Below are positions 51,849-60,012 of a stretch of DNA of 64,000 nt, one piece after another. Made by a program: the position numbers and the translations under genes. This stretch comes from Aeromicrobium sp. PE09-221 (GTDB taxonomy: Bacteria; Actinomycetota; Actinomycetes; Propionibacteriales; Nocardioidaceae), in the NCBI RefSeq assembly GCF_002174305.1, contig NZ_MIJB01000012.1, forward strand, positions 22,014-86,013, read 5' to 3'. The notes under the pieces were generated by a model, which saw nothing but the letters and a program-made list of their open reading frames with translations, did not search any database and was not told the DNA's origin. Numbering within the stretch: position 1 is the first letter of the stretch; each line of letters starts with the position of its first letter.

Positions 51849-53438
51849 ATGAAGACGACGATCGACCCGGCCTCGCCCGTTTACGCCGAGAACCGGGCGG
51901 CCATGCTCGAACGCCTCGACGACCTTGCCGAGCAGCACGCCAAGGCACTGGCCGGGGGAGGCTCGACGTACGTCGAGCGGCACCACAAGCGCGGCAAGCT
52001 CACCGCGCGCGAGCGCATCGAGCTGCTCATCGACCCCGACTCGCCCTTCCTTGAACTCGGCGCGCTCGCCGGCTGGGGCACCGACTTCACCGTCGGCGGC
52101 TCCATCGTCACCGGTATCGGCGTCGTCGAGGGCGTCGAATGCATGATCATCGCCAACGACCCCACGGTCAAGGGCGGCTCCAGCAATCCGGTCACCGTCA
52201 AGAAGGGCTTCCGGGCCGCGCAGATCGCCGCCGAGAACCGGCTCCCCTCGATCAACCTCGTGGAGTCCGGCGGGGCCGACCTGCCGACTCAGAAGGACAT
52301 CTTCATCCCCGGCGGCAGGTCCTTCCGCAACATCACCGAGGCCAGTGCCGACCGCCGGCCCACCGTCGCGCTCGTCTTCGGCAACTCCACCGCTGGCGGC
52401 GCCTACATCCCCGGCATGAGCGACTACGTCGTCATGGTCAAGGAGGGGGCCAAGGTCTTCCTCGGCGGCCCGCCCCTGGTGAAGATGGCCACCGGCGAGG
52501 AGTCCGACGACGAGTCCCTCGGCGGCGCCGAGATGCACGCCCGGCAGTCCGGGCTCGCGGACTACCTCGCCGTCGACGAGTACGACGCCATCCGCCTCGG
52601 CCGCCAGATCATGCGACGCCTCAACTGGCGCAAACAGGGGCCCGTGCCCGCCGCCGACTACGCCGAACCCGTCCTCGACCCCGAGGACCTGCTCGGCATC
52701 GTCCCCACCGACCTCAAGGTGCCCTTCGACCCACGTGAGGTCATCGCCCGCATCGTCGACGGCTCGGAGTTCGACGAGTTCAAACCGCTCTACGGGCCCA
52801 GCCTCGTCACCGGCTACGCGCAACTGCACGGTCACCCGATCGGCATCCTCGCCAACGCGCAGGGCGTGCTGTTCAGCGCCGAGGCGCAGAAGGCCGCGCA
52901 GTTCATCCAGCTCGCCAATCAGACCGATACGCCACTGCTGTTCCTGCACAACACCACCGGCTACATGGTCGGCGCGGAGTACGAGCAGGGCGGCATCATC
53001 AAGCACGGCGCCCAGATGATCAACGCTGTTTCGAATTCCCAAGTTCCACACCTATCGGTCGTCATGGGCGCCTCGTACGGTGCGGGCAACTACGGCATGA
53101 GCGGACGCGCCTACGACCCGCGGTTCATGTTCAGCTGGGCGGGCGCCAAGTCCGCCGTGATGGGACCGGCGCAGCTCGCCGGTGTCGTCTCGATCGTCGC
53201 GCGCGGCGCGGCCGAGGCCAAGGGTCAGGCCTACGACGAGGAGGCCGACCAGCAGATGCGGACCCTCATCGAAGAGCAGATCGAGTCCGAATCGCTCGCC
53301 TACTTCACCTCCGGTCTGGGCTACGACGACGGCGTCATCGACCCGCGCGACACCCGCACCATCCTCGGCATCTGCCTCTCCGCGATCGCCAACGCTCCCG
53401 TCGAAGGCGCCCGCGGCTACGGGGTGTTCCGCCTGTGA
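51849..53438 (+). CDS. Acyl-CoA carboxylase carboxyltransferase (beta) subunit
   Basis: A 529-residue carboxyltransferase of the methylcrotonyl-/geranyl-CoA carboxylase group. It has RGKLTARERIELLIDPDSPF, ESGGADLPTQKDIF, GNSTAGGAYIPGMSDY and the late NTTGYMVGAEYEQGGIIKHG characteristic of the MccB/AtuC/LiuB line. It transfers CO2 from biotin to the gamma-carbon of a 3-methyl-enoyl-CoA. GGAGAG precedes ATG 51849. Forms a complex with the biotin subunit encoded next. Confidence 0.93.
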   Translation: MKTTIDPASPVYAENRAAMLERLDDLAEQHAKALAGGGSTYVERHHKRGKLTARERIELLIDPDSPFLELGALAGWGTDFTVGGSIVTGIGVVEGVECMIIANDPTVKGGSSNPVTVKKGFRAAQIAAENRLPSINLVESGGADLPTQKDIFIPGGRSFRNITEASADRRPTVALVFGNSTAGGAYIPGMSDYVVMVKEGAKVFLGGPPLVKMATGEESDDESLGGAEMHARQSGLADYLAVDEYDAIRLGRQIMRRLNWRKQGPVPAADYAEPVLDPEDLLGIVPTDLKVPFDPREVIARIVDGSEFDEFKPLYGPSLVTGYAQLHGHPIGILANAQGVLFSAEAQKAAQFIQLANQTDTPLLFLHNTTGYMVGAEYEQGGIIKHGAQMINAVSNSQVPHLSVVMGASYGAGNYGMSGRAYDPRFMFSWAGAKSAVMGPAQLAGVVSIVARGAAEAKGQAYDEEADQQMRTLIEEQIESESLAYFTSGLGYDDGVIDPRDTRTILGICLSAIANAPVEGARGYGVFRL

Positions 53439-53469
53439 CCGGGGTGAGGAACGGGAAAGTGAGCCTCTC

Positions 53470-55395
53470 ATGATCAGCAGGGTTCTGGTGGCGAACCGGG
53501 GAGAGATCGCCCGGCGGGTCTTCCGCACCTGCCGTGACCTGGGCATCGGCACGGTCGCGGTGTACTCCGATGCCGACGCAGATGCCCCCTTCGTCCGCGA
53601 CGCCGATGTCGCCGTGCATCTGCCCGGCAACGCACCCGGTGACACCTACCTGCGCGGCGACCTCGTCATCGAGGCCGCCCGCGCCGCCGGTGCCGATGCG
53701 ATCCACCCCGGCTACGGCTTCCTGTCGGAGAACGCCGACTTCGCCCGCCAGGTCGAGGCCGCCGGGCTCACCTGGATCGGACCCACACCCGAGTCGATCG
53801 AGGCGATGGGCAGCAAGATCCGTGCCAAGCAGATTATGGCCCAGGCGGGTGTGCCCATCCTCGATGTCGACCTCGACGGCATCTCGCCCGAGGAGTTCCC
53901 ACTTCTCGTCAAGGCATCGGCCGGAGGTGGTGGACGCGGTATGCGGGTCGTCGAGTCCCTCGACCAGCTCGACGGCGAGCTCGCCAAGGCCAAGGCGGAG
54001 GCACAGTCGGCCTTCGGCGACGGCACCGTCTTCGTCGAGCCCTATCTGCCGATGGCACGGCACGTCGAGGTGCAGGTGCTCGCCGACACGCACGGCAGCG
54101 TCTGGGTCGTGGGCGACCGCGACTGCTCCATCCAGCGACGCCACCAGAAGGTCGTCGAGGAGGCGCCCGCCCCCGGGCTCTCGGACAAGGCGCGCACCAC
54201 GCTGCACATCGCGGCCCGTGCCGCGGCCGAGGCGGTCGGTTACCGTGGTGCCGGGACGGTCGAGTTCCTCGTCGACGGGGACCGGGTCTACTTCCTGGAG
54301 ATGAACACCCGCCTGCAGGTCGAGCACCCGGTGACCGAATGCGTCACGGGTCTCGACCTCGTCGCCTGGCAGCTCGCGATCGCCGAGGGCACAGAGCTCC
54401 ATGGCAACGCGCCCGAGCCCTCCGGCCACGCCGTCGAGGTGCGCCTCTACGCCGAGGACCCCGCAGACGACTGGGCCCCGCAGACCGGCACCGTGCGCGC
54501 CTTCGCCATCGAGGGAGTCGCCTTCGAGAATCCCCGCGCCTACGGTGTACGCGTGGACTCCGGAGTCGAGGCGGGCAGCGAGGTGGGCATCCACTACGAC
54601 GCGATGCTCGCCAAGATCATCGCCTACGGGCCCGACCGTCGGACCGCTCTGCGGATGCTGGACGGAGCGCTGCGGACCGCGCGGGTACACGGCGTCCGCA
54701 CGAACACCGCGCTGTTGCGAGCGATCCTCAACGATGAGGAGTTCGCGGCCGCGCGCGTCCACACTGCGCTCCTGAACGAGCGCCTCGGCACCTGGATGAC
54801 ACCCGCCGACGACCGGGCCGAGCGCAAGGCCGCACTCGCCGCCGCCATCGGCGAGGCGACGCAGACCGCGGCCGCCGCCCAGGTGCTCTCCCGTATGCCT
54901 GCCGCGTGGCGCAATGTGCCGAGTCAGCCGCGCATCCGTCGTTACGGCGACCACGAGGTGACCTATGAGCAGCGCGGGGGACGACTCGTCTCCTCCTGGC
55001 TGGACGGCGTGGAGGTGGCCGATGCGCACGACGACATCGTCGTGCTGGCCGACGGGCCCGTGCGAGAGAGCTACCGGGTCACGAGGGGCGATGGTGTCGT
55101 CGATGTCGACGGGCCGCACGGCGCGTTTACCCTGACCGTCGTGCCGACCTTCGTCGACCCGGCGGACGTCGTGGCTGAGGGATCTCTGCTCGCGCCGATG
55201 CCCGCCGCCGTGACCGAGGTCGCCGTTGAGACAGGACAGAAGGTCGCCAAGGGCGACACCGTCGTCGTCCTCGAGGCGATGAAGATGCAGCACACGATCA
55301 CGGCGCCGACCGACGGCATCGTCGGCGAGCTGGCCGTCAGCGCCGGACAACAGGTCGAGGCCGGAGCCGTCCTCGCCGTCATCGAGGAAGGGTAA
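53470..55395 (+). CDS. Acyl-CoA carboxylase biotin-carboxylase/BCCP (alpha) subunit
   Basis: A 641-residue subunit. Biotin carboxylase: VLVANRGEIARRVFRTCRDL, HPGYGFLSENADFAR, KASAGGGGRGMRVV, MNTRLQVEHPVTE. The C-terminal biotinyl domain has LEAMKMQH with the biotinylated Lys at about 605. Paired with the beta subunit just upstream, it is a methylcrotonyl- or geranyl-type carboxylase. The gene ends with TAA, 5 bp before two MIRU-like units. Confidence 0.94.
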   Translation: MISRVLVANRGEIARRVFRTCRDLGIGTVAVYSDADADAPFVRDADVAVHLPGNAPGDTYLRGDLVIEAARAAGADAIHPGYGFLSENADFARQVEAAGLTWIGPTPESIEAMGSKIRAKQIMAQAGVPILDVDLDGISPEEFPLLVKASAGGGGRGMRVVESLDQLDGELAKAKAEAQSAFGDGTVFVEPYLPMARHVEVQVLADTHGSVWVVGDRDCSIQRRHQKVVEEAPAPGLSDKARTTLHIAARAAAEAVGYRGAGTVEFLVDGDRVYFLEMNTRLQVEHPVTECVTGLDLVAWQLAIAEGTELHGNAPEPSGHAVEVRLYAEDPADDWAPQTGTVRAFAIEGVAFENPRAYGVRVDSGVEAGSEVGIHYDAMLAKIIAYGPDRRTALRMLDGALRTARVHGVRTNTALLRAILNDEEFAAARVHTALLNERLGTWMTPADDRAERKAALAAAIGEATQTAAAAQVLSRMPAAWRNVPSQPRIRRYGDHEVTYEQRGGRLVSSWLDGVEVADAHDDIVVLADGPVRESYRVTRGDGVVDVDGPHGAFTLTVVPTFVDPADVVAEGSLLAPMPAAVTEVAVETGQKVAKGDTVVVLEAMKMQHTITAPTDGIVGELAVSAGQQVEAGAVLAVIEEG

Positions 55396-55399
55396 GCGC

Positions 55400-55560
55400 A
55401 TGAGCGAGCGAACAATGGGCACCATCTCAGGCCGGCACCGGCCTATCGTGCTTCTTCTTCAGGCGGTGCCGACATGAGCGAGCGAAGCGAGCAGATGATG
55501 GGTGGCAACGAATGCCGCCGTCGGCCTACTGTTCTTTTCTTCGAGGCGGTGGCGGCATGA
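55400..55560 (+). repeat. Two tandem MIRU-like intercistronic units with ATGA ends
   Basis: Two related units of about 74 and 83 bp begin with ATGAGCGAGCGAA and share GGCCTA, TTCTT and GGCGGTG.CG.C. Unit 1 encodes a 25-codon frame (55400-55477) whose TGA overlaps the ATG of unit 2's 28-codon frame (55474-55560). That frame's TGA in turn overlaps ATG 55557 of the next gene. This matches the known architecture of mycobacterial interspersed repetitive units inserted at ATGA junctions in operons. Confidence 0.75.
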
Positions 55561-56717
55561 GCGCATTCGTGGAGAGCGAGGAACGACAGGAGCTGCGCAA
55601 AGCGGTCCGCGCCCTCGGCAAGAAGTACGGCGACGAGTACTTCGTCGCCGCGGCCACCGAGGGCCGTAAGACCACCGAGCTGTGGAGAGAGGCCGGCCGG
55701 CTCGGGTATCTCGGCGTCTCGATCCCCGAGGAGTACGGGGGAGGGGGCGGTGAGATCGGAGACCTCGCGGCGGTCTGCGAGGAACTCGCCTCCGCTGGCT
55801 GCCCGCTGCTGCTGATGGTCGTGTCTCCCGCGATCGTCGGCACCATCATCGCGCAGTACGGCACCGACGAGCAGAAGCAGCGCTGGCTCCCCGGTCTCGC
55901 GGACGGATCCGCCACCTATGCCTTCAGCATCACCGAGCCGGACGCCGGATCGAACTCGCACAACATCACCACGACGGCCAAGCGCTCCGAGGACGGTTGG
56001 ATCCTGTCCGGTGGCAAGACCTACATCAGCGGGGTCGACGAGGCGAGCCACCTGCTCGTCGTGGGTCGCACCGAGGACGCGCGGACGGGCAAGCTCAAGC
56101 CCGCGCTGTTCATGGTGCCGACGGATGCCGAGGGTTTCACCTACACGCAGATCGACATGGGCATCGTCAGCCCCGAGAAGCAGTTCACGCTGTTCTTCGA
56201 CGACATCCGCCTACCAGCCGATGCCCTCGTCGGGTCCGAGGACGCGGGGCTCGACCAGCTCTTCGCCGGGCTCAATCCCGAGCGGATCATGGCGGCCTCG
56301 ATGGCCACCGGGTCCGCGCGCTGGGCGCTGCGCAAGGCCGTTGCGTACGCGAAGGAGCGCGATGTCTGGGGCAAGCCGATCGGCGCGCACCAGGCGATCG
56401 CCCATCCCCTCGCCAAGCTGCATATCGACATCGAGATGGCGCGGCTGCTGACCCAGAAGGCCGCGGCCCTGTACGCGGCAGGCGATCTGCTGCGTGCGGG
56501 GGAGGCGGCCAATATGGCGAAGTACGCGGCAGCCGAGGCGGGCTGCAACGCGATCGACCAGGCGATCCAGACCCACGGCGGCAACGGCCTTGCGACGGAG
56601 TACGGTCTCGTGCAGGCCCTCGCGGCATCGCGCCTGAGCCGCATCGCCCCGGTCAGCCGGGAGATGGCCCTCAACTTCGTGGCCCAGTTCTCCCTCGGCC
56701 TCCCCAAGTCCTACTAA
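55557..56717 (+). CDS. Acyl-CoA dehydrogenase (second in the operon)
   Basis: A 386-residue acyl-CoA dehydrogenase with FSITEPDAGSNSHNITTTAK, DDIRLPADALVGSEDAG, and THGGNGLATEYGLVQALAAS. It differs clearly from the first operon copy. In atu-type operons two dehydrogenases act on successive or alternative branched acyl-CoAs. ATG 55557 overlaps the stop of a MIRU-like frame, so its translation likely depends on coupling through that element. Repeat A3 begins 5 bp after the stop. Confidence 0.9.
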   Translation: MSAFVESEERQELRKAVRALGKKYGDEYFVAAATEGRKTTELWREAGRLGYLGVSIPEEYGGGGGEIGDLAAVCEELASAGCPLLLMVVSPAIVGTIIAQYGTDEQKQRWLPGLADGSATYAFSITEPDAGSNSHNITTTAKRSEDGWILSGGKTYISGVDEASHLLVVGRTEDARTGKLKPALFMVPTDAEGFTYTQIDMGIVSPEKQFTLFFDDIRLPADALVGSEDAGLDQLFAGLNPERIMAASMATGSARWALRKAVAYAKERDVWGKPIGAHQAIAHPLAKLHIDIEMARLLTQKAAALYAAGDLLRAGEAANMAKYAAAEAGCNAIDQAIQTHGGNGLATEYGLVQALAASRLSRIAPVSREMALNFVAQFSLGLPKSY

Positions 56718-56721
56718 AGAA

Positions 56722-56757
56722 CCCGTTGAGTGTGGGGGTACCTCCACACTCAACGGG
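56722..56757. repeat. Palindromic repeat, family A copy 3 (short form)
   Basis: CCCGTTGAGTGTGG (56722-56735) and its complement (56744-56757) form a 14-bp perfect stem. It keeps the outer family A sequence but lacks the GACGTTTGGACG inner part. It lies inside the operon between the dehydrogenase and hydratase genes, so partial termination or RNA processing is possible. Confidence 0.85.
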
Positions 56758-56774
56758 GTGCGGAAGGAATGACG

Positions 56775-57521
56775 ATGACTGAACTCGTACACCTCGAGGT
56801 GGCCGACCGGGTCGCCACGATCACGCTCGACAGCGAGCACAACCGCAATGCCCTCAGCCGGCAGCTCGTCGCCGAGCTCGGCGAGCGGCTGACGACCGCC
56901 GAGGCCGATGACACCGCCCGCGTCATCGTGCTGCGCTCGGCACACCGGGTGTTCTGCTCCGGTGCCGACCTCTCCGAGGCGGCCGAGGGCGCCATGGAGG
57001 AGGGCGCGCAGGCCATCATCGCGCTGCAGCGTCAGATCGCGTCCTCGGCCAAGCCCGTCGTCGTTGTGCTCGGCGGACCCGTCCGCGCTGGCGGACTCGG
57101 GCTCGTCGGCGCGGCCGATATCGTGATCGCGGCCGAATCCGTCACCTTCTCCCTGACCGAGGTGAGGCTCGGACTCGCCCCCGCCGTTATCTCGGTCAGC
57201 CTGCTCGAGCGGTTCTCCTCGCGAGCGGCGGCCGACACCTTCCTCACCGCCCGCACCTTTACCGCCGCCGAGGCGGCCACGATGGGACTGGTGACCCGCG
57301 CAGTGCCCGATGACTCGCTCGATGAGACGGCCGTCGGCGTGGTGGCGGAGCTGGCCGAGGGCTCGCCTCAGGGGCTCCGCGAGACCAAGAAGCTGCTCAA
57401 CGCCGGCCTCCTCGCGCGGATCGACCGCGACGGCGAGGCCCTGGCACGGCAGTCCGCCGAGCTCTTCGGCAGCGACGAGGCGCGCGAGGCCATGCTCGCC
57501 TTCCTCTCCCGCAAGCGCTAG
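56775..57521 (+). CDS. Methylglutaconyl-/isohexenylglutaconyl-CoA hydratase-like protein
   Basis: A 248-residue crotonase. HRVFCSGADLSEAAEG is the CoA-binding loop, and TEVRLGLAPAVISVSLLERF is typical of LiuC/AtuE hydratases. It hydrates the carboxylated product made by the carboxylase encoded upstream. ATG 56775 is preferred to 56769 because AAGGA then has 6-7 bases of spacing. It ends the operon. No HMG-CoA lyase follows, which argues for a terpene rather than a simple leucine pathway. Confidence 0.87.
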   Translation: MTELVHLEVADRVATITLDSEHNRNALSRQLVAELGERLTTAEADDTARVIVLRSAHRVFCSGADLSEAAEGAMEEGAQAIIALQRQIASSAKPVVVVLGGPVRAGGLGLVGAADIVIAAESVTFSLTEVRLGLAPAVISVSLLERFSSRAAADTFLTARTFTAAEAATMGLVTRAVPDDSLDETAVGVVAELAEGSPQGLRETKKLLNAGLLARIDRDGEALARQSAELFGSDEAREAMLAFLSRKR

Positions 57522-57715
57522 CTGTTCGACGGTTCCGCGGCTGTTGTACCGAGCTGCGTGTCTACGGAACCTTGCGGCGCTCTTTCCCGCCGATGAACAG
57601 CGGCGGCCCGAGATCGTCGTTCCCGAGCTGGGGACCCTGGCGTTGCCTGAGCCTCTGGCTCGGTGCGGTGTGCCGGAATTCGCGGCCAAGATCAAGCAGC
57701 TTCTTTGACTGAGCC

Positions 57716-58036
57716 TCAGTCGGCTTGCGGAGGGAGCGCCGCGACGAGCGGGTGGTCGTAGGGCAGGACTCCGGTCCTGGCCGCGCCGCCGGGGGAACCC
57801 AGTTCGGCGAAGAAGTCGACGTTGACCTGGTAGTAGTCGGACCACTCGGACGGCACATCGTCCTCGTAGTAGATCGCCTCGACCGGGCAGACGGGCTCGC
57901 AGGCCCCGCAGTCCACGCACTCGTCGGGATGGATGTAGAGGGAGCGCTCACCCTCGTAGATGCAGTCGACGGGACATTCGTCGATGCAGGCACGATCCTT
58001 CACATCGACACAGGGCTGGGCGATCACGTAGGTCAT
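57716..58036 (-). CDS. fdxA: Seven-iron ferredoxin FdxA
   Basis: A 106-residue ferredoxin. Cluster ligands C9, C17, C21 and C25 (PCVDVKDRACIDECPVDC) and C40, C43, C46 and C50 (CVDCGACEPVCP) give the 3Fe-4S/4Fe-4S pattern with the actinobacterial C-terminal extension. ATG 58036 gives MTYVIAQPC, the family start. It is divergent from soxR, and its promoter contains a SoxR box in a 19-bp spacer, so induction by redox-active compounds is expected. Confidence 0.94.
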   Translation of the reverse strand: MTYVIAQPCVDVKDRACIDECPVDCIYEGERSLYIHPDECVDCGACEPVCPVEAIYYEDDVPSEWSDYYQVNVDFFAELGSPGGAARTGVLPYDHPLVAALPPQAD

Positions 58037-58064
58037 CGAGGGCCTTCCGGTTCGGGTCGCCTCG

Positions 58065-58095
58065 ACCATAGAATCTCAAGTGCACTAGAGGTCAA
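58065..58095 (-). promoter_or_regulatory. fdxA promoter with SoxR box in a 19-bp spacer
   Basis: On the reverse strand TTGACC and TATGGT are 19 bp apart, with a dyad TCTAGTGCACTTGAGA between them (forward TCTCAAGTGCACTAGAGG, 58074-58091). It resembles the SoxR consensus CCTCAAGTTAACTTGAGG. The over-long spacer is the hallmark of MerR-family activated promoters. Confidence 0.75.
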
Positions 58096-58109
58096 GTCGA
58101 GGAGAGGCG

Positions 58110-58574
58110 ATGACACCCGACCATGCGCCCGATGAGCTGTTGACCATCGGGGAGATGAGTCGGCGCACCGGCGTCGCGGTATCGGCCCTGCGGTACTACG
58201 AGAGCCTCGATCTGATCGCCTCTGTCCGGACATCGGGTAATCAGCGCCGCTTCCCGCGCCACATGCTGCGCCGCGTCTCGCTCATCGCGGTCGCCAAGAA
58301 CCTCGGTGTCCCGCTCTCGGATGTCCAGGCCACCTTCGCGAATGTCCCGCTGGATCGCACACCGAGTCACGAGGACTGGCAACGCGCCTCCCGCGCCTGG
58401 AAACGACAGTTGGAGGAACGCCGGCGCGGCATCGAGCGCCTGGAGCTCGAGCTCACCGGCTGCATCGGCTGCGGCTGCCTGTCGATGAAGGCGTGCGCCC
58501 TGCTCAACCCGGACGATGCCCTCGCAGCGACCGGCGCCGGGCCGCGCCGACTGGAAGGCATCCCTGACGAGTGA
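58110..58574 (+). CDS. soxR: Redox-sensitive transcriptional activator SoxR
   Basis: A 154-residue MerR-family regulator. The HTH is IGEMSRRTGVAVSALRYYES, and the [2Fe-2S] ligands are C118, C121, C123 and C129 in GCIGCGCLSMKAC. The cluster is oxidised by superoxide or redox-cycling compounds, which switches on target promoters. Matching sites occur before fdxA and sodA, so these are the likely regulon here. Divergent from fdxA. Confidence 0.95.
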   Translation: MTPDHAPDELLTIGEMSRRTGVAVSALRYYESLDLIASVRTSGNQRRFPRHMLRRVSLIAVAKNLGVPLSDVQATFANVPLDRTPSHEDWQRASRAWKRQLEERRRGIERLELELTGCIGCGCLSMKACALLNPDDALAATGAGPRRLEGIPDE

Positions 58575-58590
58575 GAGCTGTCACATCTCC

Positions 58591-58621
58591 TTGACCTCAA
58601 GTGCGCATGAGGTTCTAGCGT
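58591..58621 (+). promoter_or_regulatory. sodA promoter with SoxR box in a 19-bp spacer
   Basis: TTGACC (58591-58596), 19-bp spacer, TAGCGT (58616-58621). The spacer carries CCTCAAGTGCGCATGAGG (58595-58612), 14 of 18 like the SoxR consensus. It has the same architecture and -35 as the fdxA promoter. Confidence 0.8.
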
Positions 58622-58648
58622 GAGAGGCAATCACGCGAGAGGACTATC

Positions 58649-59266
58649 ATGGCTGAGTACACTTTGCCGGATCTGCCCTATGATTACGGGGCGTTGGACC
58701 CGCATATCTCGGGCAAGATCATGGAGCTGCATCACGACAAGCACCATCAGAACTACGTCAACGGCCTGAACACCGCGCTGGAGAAGCTCGAAGAGGCCCG
58801 CGCGAACGAGAAGTTCGACACCGTGAACATGCTGGAGAAGAACCTGGCGTTCAACCTCGGCGGCCACATCAACCACTCGATCTTCTGGAAGAACCTGTCC
58901 CCGGACGGTGGCGACAAGCCTACCGGCGAGCTCGCGGCCGCGATCGAGGACAACTTCGGCTCCTTCGACGCCTACCGGGCCCAGTTCGAGCAGGTCGCCC
59001 TCGGCATCCAGGGATCGGGGTGGGCCATCACCGCCTGGGACACCCTCGGACAGCGTCTGGTGATCGTCCAGCTCTATGACCAGCAGTCCAATATCCCCGC
59101 GACGCTGATCCCGATCTCCCAGCTCGACATGTGGGAACACGCCTTCTACCTGGACTACCTCAACGTCAAGGGCGACTACGTCAAGGCCTTCTGGAATATC
59201 GCCAACTGGGCCGACGCCCAAGAACGCTTCACCGCCGCCACAACCGGCGGACAGATCATCTTCTGA
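58649..59266 (+). CDS. sodA: Superoxide dismutase, Fe/Mn family
   Basis: A 205-residue SOD. Metal ligands H28 (ELHHDKHH region), H76 ([10 protein letters not shown]), D160 and H164 ([13 protein letters not shown]) are in place. It lacks a signal peptide, as in mycobacterial SodA. GAGAGGA-type sequence precedes ATG 58649. SoxR control of sodA is suggested by the promoter; in Streptomyces the known SoxR regulon does not centre on sodA. Repeat A4 follows the stop by 6 bp. Confidence 0.96.
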   Translation: MAEYTLPDLPYDYGALDPHISGKIMELHHDKHHQNYVNGLNTALEKLEEARANEKFDTVNMLEKNLAFNLGGHINHSIFWKNLSPDGGDKPTGELAAAIEDNFGSFDAYRAQFEQVALGIQGSGWAITAWDTLGQRLVIVQLYDQQSNIPATLIPISQLDMWEHAFYLDYLNVKGDYVKAFWNIANWADAQERFTAATTGGQIIF

Positions 59267-59272
59267 CCCGCA

Positions 59273-59339
59273 CGCGTTGAGTGGGACGTTCGGACGGCGA
59301 AAACAGTCATTTGACCGTCCAAACGTCCCACTCAACGCG
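59273..59339. repeat. Palindromic repeat, family A copy 4
   Basis: The arms CGCGTTGAGTGGGACGTT.GG and complement pair over 24 bp with one mismatch. Relative to copies 1 and 2, both arms carry a matching change (GTGTGACG to GTGGGACG; CGTCACAC to CGTCCCAC), a compensatory substitution. Starts 6 bp after the sodA stop. Confidence 0.9.
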
Positions 59340-59380
59340 AACGGGAGCGCTGCAACACTCCACGTTCGACGATGAAGTGA

Positions 59381-59917
59381 GTGACGACCTCTATGTCTCT
59401 TCGCCCGCTCGACACCCGCTCGACCGAGGCCGACCCCTCGCTGTACGACGCCTTCGCCCGGTACGGCAGCGGTGTCACCCTCGTGACGGTGCGCTCCGAG
59501 GAGGATCGATTCTTCATCGCCGCGCCGGTCCTCACCGTCTCGGTGAAACCCTTCACGCTCGCGGTCTCCGTCGGCCGTCACCGCGATGCCCTGCCCGCGA
59601 TCACCTCGGGGTCGACGTGGGCGGTGTCGGTCCTGGCCGCGCACCACCTGCCACTCGCCCGGCGGCTGTCCGAGCCCGGTACCCGCGCCGATCGACTCGA
59701 TGCCCTCCGCTCGGTGGGAGCCGTGCCATCCACCGAAGGCCCGCTCTGGCTGGATGACGCTCTCGCCACCTTCTGGTGTGAGACGGACTCGGTGACGACC
59801 GTGCACGACCAGGCACTCGTCGTCGGAGAGGTGATGCGTAGCGAGATCTCCACCGGTGGGGAACCTCTCCTGCGCTGGAACCGGGGCTTCGGCACGATCG
59901 ACGGCCTCGCGAGCTGA
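59381..59917 (+). CDS. Flavin reductase (FMN-binding split barrel) family protein
   Basis: A 178-residue protein of the flavin-reductase-like family: YDAFARYGSGVTLVTVRSEE, then FTLAVSVGRHRDALPAI, AVSVLAAHHLPLARRLSEPG, and DQALVVGEVMRSEI. These proteins supply reduced flavin to monooxygenases or act as flavoprotein oxidoreductases. GTG 59381 is taken as start; ATG 59393 is equally possible. Beside sodA, but no shared promoter is evident. Confidence 0.8.
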   Translation: MTTSMSLRPLDTRSTEADPSLYDAFARYGSGVTLVTVRSEEDRFFIAAPVLTVSVKPFTLAVSVGRHRDALPAITSGSTWAVSVLAAHHLPLARRLSEPGTRADRLDALRSVGAVPSTEGPLWLDDALATFWCETDSVTTVHDQALVVGEVMRSEISTGGEPLLRWNRGFGTIDGLAS

Positions 59918-60012
59918 GAACGGATCATCACCCCCTGTGGACAAGCGATCCCGGTTGTCCCAGGTTGCTGGCATCGTCGGAACCTCTCAGCGATACTGAA
60001 GAGGTGTTGTCG

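Noticed and set aside
57522..57715. Possible gene remnant between the hydratase and fdxA
   Set aside because: A forward frame reads EIVVPELGTLALPEPLAR then CGVPEFAAKIKQ, protein-like, but no start or family could be supported.
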